The notes under the pieces are model-generated. The model did not search any database. It was given only the letters and a program-made list of their open reading frames with translations, and was not told where the DNA came from. The position numbers were made by a program, and so were the translations under genes. From NCBI GenBank assembly GCA_964600665.1, contig CAZRKC010000003.1:1-64000 (forward strand): a DNA stretch of 64,000 nt, in the 5' to 3' direction. The stretch comes from CAZRKC01 sp964600665 (lineage in GTDB: Bacteria; Bacillota; SLNR01). Below are positions 59,540 through 64,000 of this stretch, piece after piece (the stretch's first letter is position 1; each line of letters begins with the position of its first letter).

Positions 59540-61618
59540 ATGACCAGGAAGTTCTCATTGGAAAAAACACGCAATATCGGAATCATCGCTCATATCGATG
59601 CGGGTAAGACCACCACCACAGAACGGATTTTGTATTATACGGGACGGGTGCACAAGTTGGGTGAGGTTCACGACGGGGCAGCCACCATGGACTGGATGAT
59701 CCAGGAGCAAGAACGAGGGATCACCATTACATCGGCGGCTACGACCTGTGAATGGAAAGCCCATCGAATTAATATTATCGACACGCCCGGGCACGTGGAT
59801 TTTACCGTCGAAGTGGAACGGTCCTTGCGGGTACTCGACAGCGCAGTGGTTATTTTCTGTGCAAAAGGCGGTGTTGAACCCCAATCCGAGACCGTCTGGC
59901 GACAGGCGGACCGCTATCGGGTTCCCCGGATGGCGTATATCAACAAAATGGATATTACCGGTGCGGACTTCTTTCGGGTCGTGGATTCCATTCGCAGTAA
60001 ACTGGGTGCCAATCCGGTACCCATCCAGGTTCCGGTCGGCGTTGAAGATACTTATCGCGGCGCAGTAGACCTGGTGACCATGAAGGCGAATATTTACACG
60101 GATAATCTGGGGACTCAATCTGAAGAAGCAGAGATTCCGGAAGAATTGAAGGTGCTTTGTCAGGAAACACGGGCGAAGATGATCGAAGCGATCTCAGAGC
60201 ACGATGAAGAACTGATGGAGAAGTTTCTCAACGATGAAGAACTAACTGCAGACGAGATTCGCCGGGGGATCCGCAAGGCCACCATAGGCCTCCACATCAT
60301 TCCCGTGGTATGCGGGACTTCATACCGGAACAAAGGGGTGCAGCCGTTGCTGGATGCAGTGGTCTACTACCTGCCGGCACCGGTGGATACACCGCCCATC
60401 CATGGCATCAATCCGGATACGGAAGTGGAAGAATTCCGAAACACCAGCGATGAGGAACCATTCTCTGCCCTGGCGTTCAAGATCATGACGGATCCGTACG
60501 TGGGCAAGCTGGCATTCTTCCGCGTGTACTCAGGTGTGCTGGAATCCGGATCATATATCTACAATGCCACCAAAGGCAAACGGGAACGAATCGGCCGCAT
60601 TCTCCAAATGCATGCCAATCACCGGGAAGAAATCGCCAAAGTGTACGCCGGAGACATTGCAGCTGCAGTGGGTTTACGCGACACCACCACTGGGGACACC
60701 CTGTGTGTGGAAGAAAAACCAATCATTCTAGAATCCATGAAGTTTGCCGATCCAGTCATCGATATTGCCATCGAACCCAAGACCAAGGCAGACTTTGACA
60801 AAATGGCGATCTCCCTCAATAAAATGGGAGAAGAGGATCCCACATTCCGGATGCAGACCAACACGGAAACGGGACAGACGATCATCTCCGGGATGGGTGA
60901 ACTCCATCTGGAAATCATCGTGGACCGACTGCTTCGGGAATTCAAAGTGGATGCCAGTATTGGCAGACCCCAGGTGGCGTATAAAGAATCCATCGAAGGG
61001 ACCACGAAAGTCGAAGGGAAATTCATTCGCCAGTCCGGCGGCCACGGGCAATACGGTCATGTTTGGTTGGAGATCCAGCCCCTGGAACGGGGAAAAGGAT
61101 TTGTCTTCAACAACAAGATCGTCGGTGGCGTGATTCCTAGAGAATACATTGCGCCGGTGGAAGCAGGTGTCCGCGAGGCCATGACCAATGGTGTGCTGGC
61201 CGGATATCCCATCGTGGATGTGGAAGTGACCTTGTATGACGGGTCATACCATGATGTCGACTCATCTGAAATGGCATTCAGGGTGGCCGCATCCATCGCA
61301 TTCAAGAACGGGATCATGAAAGCGAAGCCGATCCTGGTGGAGCCGATTATGAAGGTAGAAGTGATTGTGCCCGAAGAGTACATGGGAGATGTCATTGGCG
61401 ATATCAATTCCAGACGCGGAAGCATTCTGGGGATGGAAACCGAAATCGCGACTCATATCATCAAATCCCATGTGCCATTGGCGGAAATGTTTGGTTATTC
61501 CACTATCCTGCGGTCCAAGACCCAGGGACGGGGAACCTACTCCATGGAGTTCTCCCATTACCAGACCGTTCCCCAAAGTATTTCAGAAAGCATTGTCGCC
61601 AAGAACCGAGGGTATTGA
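59540..61618 (+). CDS. fusA: Elongation factor G
   Basis: A 692-residue EF-G, catalysing translocation with GTP. G1 AHIDAGKTTTTERIL, G3 DTPGHVDFTVEVERSLRVLD, G4 NKMDITGA; domain IV has GGVIPREYIAPVEAGVREAM and domain V SRRGSILGME. AAGGAGGAAGCG precedes the ATG at 59540; the upstream extension to 59477 is not coding. Confidence 0.96.
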   Translation: MTRKFSLEKTRNIGIIAHIDAGKTTTTERILYYTGRVHKLGEVHDGAATMDWMIQEQERGITITSAATTCEWKAHRINIIDTPGHVDFTVEVERSLRVLDSAVVIFCAKGGVEPQSETVWRQADRYRVPRMAYINKMDITGADFFRVVDSIRSKLGANPVPIQVPVGVEDTYRGAVDLVTMKANIYTDNLGTQSEEAEIPEELKVLCQETRAKMIEAISEHDEELMEKFLNDEELTADEIRRGIRKATIGLHIIPVVCGTSYRNKGVQPLLDAVVYYLPAPVDTPPIHGINPDTEVEEFRNTSDEEPFSALAFKIMTDPYVGKLAFFRVYSGVLESGSYIYNATKGKRERIGRILQMHANHREEIAKVYAGDIAAAVGLRDTTTGDTLCVEEKPIILESMKFADPVIDIAIEPKTKADFDKMAISLNKMGEEDPTFRMQTNTETGQTIISGMGELHLEIIVDRLLREFKVDASIGRPQVAYKESIEGTTKVEGKFIRQSGGHGQYGHVWLEIQPLERGKGFVFNNKIVGGVIPREYIAPVEAGVREAMTNGVLAGYPIVDVEVTLYDGSYHDVDSSEMAFRVAASIAFKNGIMKAKPILVEPIMKVEVIVPEEYMGDVIGDINSRRGSILGMETEIATHIIKSHVPLAEMFGYSTILRSKTQGRGTYSMEFSHYQTVPQSISESIVAKNRGY

Positions 61619-61663
61619 TCTGAAACCATACAACTACACTAAAGCGCAAGGAGGAAAAGAACA

Positions 61664-62863
61664 ATGGCAAAGAAGAAGTTTGAAAGAACGAAGCCGCATG
61701 TAAATGTAGGGACGATCGGGCATGTGGACCATGGGAAGACGACGCTGACAGCGGCGATCACCATGTGTCTGGCGAAATCCGGGATGTCGGAAGTAATGAG
61801 TTACGATATGATCGACAAAGCGCCGGAGGAACGGGAACGAGGGATCACGATCAACACGGCGCATGTGGAATATGAGACGACCAAACGGCATTACGCCCAT
61901 GTTGACTGTCCGGGACACGCGGACTATGTAAAGAACATGATCACCGGAGCCGCACAGATGGACGGGGCGATCCTGGTGGTATCCGCCGCAGACGGCCCGA
62001 TGCCGCAGACCCGGGAACACATATTGCTGGCGAGACAGGTCGGGGTACCCAACATAGTGGTCTTTTTGAACAAGGCCGACATGGTGGATGATCCGGAACT
62101 GATGGAACTGGTGGAGATGGAAGTCCGGGAATTGCTGAGCATGTACGAATTTCCGGGAGACGATATTCCGGTGATTCCGGGATCAGCCCTCAAGGCGATG
62201 AACTGCGCCTGCGGCAGCCGGGAATGTGAAGACTGCAAAGCGATCTGGGAACTGATGGATGCAGTGGACTCCTACATACCGACCCCGATTCGTGACACAG
62301 ACAAACCCTTCATGATGGCGATCGAAGATGTGTTTACGATCACCGGACGAGGGACAGTGGTCACCGGTCGAATCGAGCGGGGGATGGTCAAAGTCGGGGA
62401 TGAAGTGGAGATCGTCGGGTTTACAGAAAAGCCGCGGAAAGTCGTGGTCACAGGCGTGGAAATGTTCCGCAAGCTGCTGGATCAGGCAGTGGCCGGGGAC
62501 AATGTGGGCACATTGCTTCGGGGAGTGGACAAGAATGATGTGGAACGGGGTCAGGTATTGGCCAAGCCGGGATCCATCAAACCCCACACCAAGTTTCAGG
62601 CGAATGTGTATGTGCTGTCCAAAGAAGAAGGCGGCCGGCACACACCGTTTTTCAATGGTTATCGGCCCCAGTTTTACTTCCGGACCACGGATGTAACGGG
62701 GATGATCAAGTTACCGGAAGGCGTGGAAATGGTCATGCCGGGGGACAACATCACCATGGGGATCGAACTGATCACCCCCATCGCTGTCGAAGAAGGCCTT
62801 CGGTTTGCGATTCGTGAAGGCGGACGGACTGTGGGCGCCGGTGTGGTTGCCACCATCGACTGA
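61664..62863 (+). CDS. tuf: Elongation factor Tu (copy 2)
   Basis: A 399-residue EF-Tu identical in protein to copy 1 at 45364. The genes differ, as far as I see, by two synonymous changes near the 3' end (T at 62785 versus C at 46485, G at 62833 versus A at 46533). The identity begins upstream of the start (AAGGAGGAAAAGAACA is shared), a sign of gene conversion. The same Cys cluster is present. It follows fusA by 45 bases, the standard place. Confidence 0.97.
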   Translation: MAKKKFERTKPHVNVGTIGHVDHGKTTLTAAITMCLAKSGMSEVMSYDMIDKAPEERERGITINTAHVEYETTKRHYAHVDCPGHADYVKNMITGAAQMDGAILVVSAADGPMPQTREHILLARQVGVPNIVVFLNKADMVDDPELMELVEMEVRELLSMYEFPGDDIPVIPGSALKAMNCACGSRECEDCKAIWELMDAVDSYIPTPIRDTDKPFMMAIEDVFTITGRGTVVTGRIERGMVKVGDEVEIVGFTEKPRKVVVTGVEMFRKLLDQAVAGDNVGTLLRGVDKNDVERGQVLAKPGSIKPHTKFQANVYVLSKEEGGRHTPFFNGYRPQFYFRTTDVTGMIKLPEGVEMVMPGDNITMGIELITPIAVEEGLRFAIREGGRTVGAGVVATID

Positions 62864-62874
62864 TAAAATCCAAT

Positions 62875-62904
62875 GGTTCCGGCCGGTTTCGGCCGGCCGG
62901 AGCC
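62875..62904 (+). other. Hairpin in the tuf-rpsJ gap
   Basis: GGTTCCGGCCGG pairs with CCGGCCGGAGCC (one G-T) around TTTCGG. It is very GC-rich, with no T-run; it may slow or terminate part of the transcripts before the S10 genes. Confidence 0.4.
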
Positions 62905-63007
62905 GATGATATTGGCATGAACGATGATGTGAAAGGTTGCTGGCTCGGCCAGGGAATTTCCACGGAGTGTGCCTGTTCCAGAAACGGGTGAAAAGGAGGT
63001 TATCAAA

Positions 63008-63316
63008 ATGGCAAAACAGAAAATCAGGATCCGACTGCGGGCGTTTGATCACAACATCCTGGATCAATCCGCACTGAAAATTGTTGAAACAGCGAAAAGG
63101 ACCGGGGCAAGTGTATCCGGACCGATCCCGCTTCCCACGGAAAAGAATATTTACACGATCCTTCGTGCTCCCCATAAGTATAAGGATTCTCGGGAGCAGT
63201 TTGAAATGAGGACCCATAAACGACTGATCGATATTATCGAACCGACGCCGAAAACAGTGGATGCCCTCATGAAGCTGGATCTGCCGGCTGGTGTGGACAT
63301 CGAAATCAAATTATAA
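63008..63316 (+). CDS. rpsJ: 30S ribosomal protein S10
   Basis: A 102-residue S10 (KIRIRLRAFDHNILDQSALKIVETAKRTGASVSGPIPLPTEKNIYTIL, then HKYKDSREQFEMRTHKRLIDII). AAAAGGAGG 6 bases before the ATG at 63008. It begins the S10 ribosomal operon, which runs off the window. Confidence 0.95.
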   Translation: MAKQKIRIRLRAFDHNILDQSALKIVETAKRTGASVSGPIPLPTEKNIYTILRAPHKYKDSREQFEMRTHKRLIDIIEPTPKTVDALMKLDLPAGVDIEIKL

Positions 63317-63369
63317 ATGCGGCAATACCGCAGGGTATTGCGGATCGATTTACGGGGAGGTGGCAAATG

Positions 63370-63999
63370 ATGAAAAAAGGAATTATCGGGAAAAAGCTGG
63401 GCATGACGCAAATATTTGACGAAACCGGTCTATGCATTCCCGTTACTGTCGTTGAGGCGGGTCCCTGTGTGGTGGTTCAAAAGAAGACAAAAGAAGTGGA
63501 CGGTTACGAAGCCATTCAAGTGGGCTTTGGCGCAGTGAAGGAAAAGCATGTTAATAAACCGAAAAAAGGTCATTTTGAAAAAGCCCATGTTGAACCGCGG
63601 AAAGTGATCCGTGAACTGAAACTGGAAAATAGCAGTGAATTCACGGTTGGCGATGAGATCAAAGCCGACATGTTCGAAATCGGCGATATGATCGATGTAG
63701 CCGGCACTTCCAAGGGAAAAGGCTTTGCTGGACCCATTAAACGGTGGGGGTTTGGCCGCGGACTCATGACTCATGGCTCCAAATATCACCGGAGAACCGG
63801 TTCCTTGGCTTCCGGGCGTGAACCATCCCATGTGTTCAAAGGCAGAAAGATGCCAGGACATATGGGCAGTGTACGCCGGACAGTCCAGGGACTGAAAATC
63901 GTTCGTGTCGATGCAGATCGTAATTTGATTCTGATCAAAGGTTCGATTCCGGGCGGCAAAGGTACGCTCGTGACGATCAAGAGCAGCGTCAAAGTTTAA
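63370..63999 (+). CDS. rplC: 50S ribosomal protein L3
   Basis: A 209-residue L3, complete in the window (stop TAA 63997-63999). KKGIIGKKLGMTQIFDETGLCIPVTVVEAGPCVV and the FAGPIKRWGFGRGLMTHGSKYHR...PGHMGSVRRTVQGL segment are family hallmarks. The ATG at 63370 is preferred over 63367 because GGGGAGGTGG lies 6 bases upstream. Confidence 0.95.
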   Translation: MKKGIIGKKLGMTQIFDETGLCIPVTVVEAGPCVVVQKKTKEVDGYEAIQVGFGAVKEKHVNKPKKGHFEKAHVEPRKVIRELKLENSSEFTVGDEIKADMFEIGDMIDVAGTSKGKGFAGPIKRWGFGRGLMTHGSKYHRRTGSLASGREPSHVFKGRKMPGHMGSVRRTVQGLKIVRVDADRNLILIKGSIPGGKGTLVTIKSSVKV

Positions 64000-64000
64000 A

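Overview
The window looks like the chromosome of an anaerobic, Gram-positive, Clostridia-type Bacillota. The evidence is a secreted protein with three CWB2-type cell-wall-binding repeats, strong AGGAGG ribosome binding sites, a ferredoxin-dependent 2-oxoacid oxidoreductase, an EFR1-type flavodoxin-ferredoxin, and the Firmicutes order of the rplKAJL-rpoBC-rpsLG-fusA-tuf region. The species cannot be named from this sequence. Core genes (45-64 kb) and the 16-18.7 kb pair look clearly more GC-rich than the accessory genes between them.  Layout. 0-5.6 kb: a large wall-anchored beta-helix protein, a DUF3221-like lipoprotein and a lipoprotein serpin. 5.6-15.9 kb: a mobile-element graveyard. It holds truncated serine recombinases, an IS3-family element with inactivated transposase, a group II intron whose reverse transcriptase is broken just before YADD, and a small cassette (two membrane proteins, a frameshifted dehydrogenase, a TetR regulator) lying between two recombinase 3' remnants. 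Within it a PadR/HAAS-DUF4097 pair looks intact. 16.0-18.7 kb: a GC-rich two-gene island of glycerate 2-kinase and a divergent enolase paralogue, followed by an internally deleted copy of the same IS. 19-25.5 kb: a MalT-like LuxR regulator and small partner, then small integral membrane proteins (DUF6326, DUF4386 types) and a flavodoxin. 25.5-28.8 kb: IS3 debris, then an aminotransferase divergent from a MocR-type regulator, with two promoters superimposed in one inverted repeat. 29.6-34.7 kb: acetyltransferases, an MtaD-type deaminase and a GH1 beta-glucosidase. 35-43.8 kb: a regulator made of two complete GntR/FCD units fused head to tail, a four-subunit 2-oxoacid:ferredoxin oxidoreductase operon, gamma-glutamyltransferase, an LctP-type permease with a tiny membrane-protein partner, and a nitroreductase. 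44-45.2 kb: EFR1 ferredoxin, tRNA-Tyr and tRNA-Thr. 45.3-64 kb: tuf, rpmG, secE, nusG, rplK, rplA, rplJ (with an L10 leader), rplL, rpoB, rpoC, an L7Ae-like gene, rpsL, rpsG, fusA, a second tuf, rpsJ and rplC.  How the genes work together. The 36.6-43 kb genes suggest peptide or organic-acid catabolism: external gamma-glutamyl cleavage, carboxylate uptake, then oxidative decarboxylation of 2-oxoacids to acyl-CoA with reduced ferredoxin. Glycerate kinase plus the enolase-like enzyme would take glycerate to 2-phosphoglycerate and possibly to PEP. The most unusual items are the enolase paralogue with altered catalytic loops, the fused double GntR regulator, the superimposed divergent promoters, the long acidic-then-basic RpoB tail, and the many single-lesion pseudogenes in the mobile region. 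I found no CRISPR array, prophage or recognisable new defence system.
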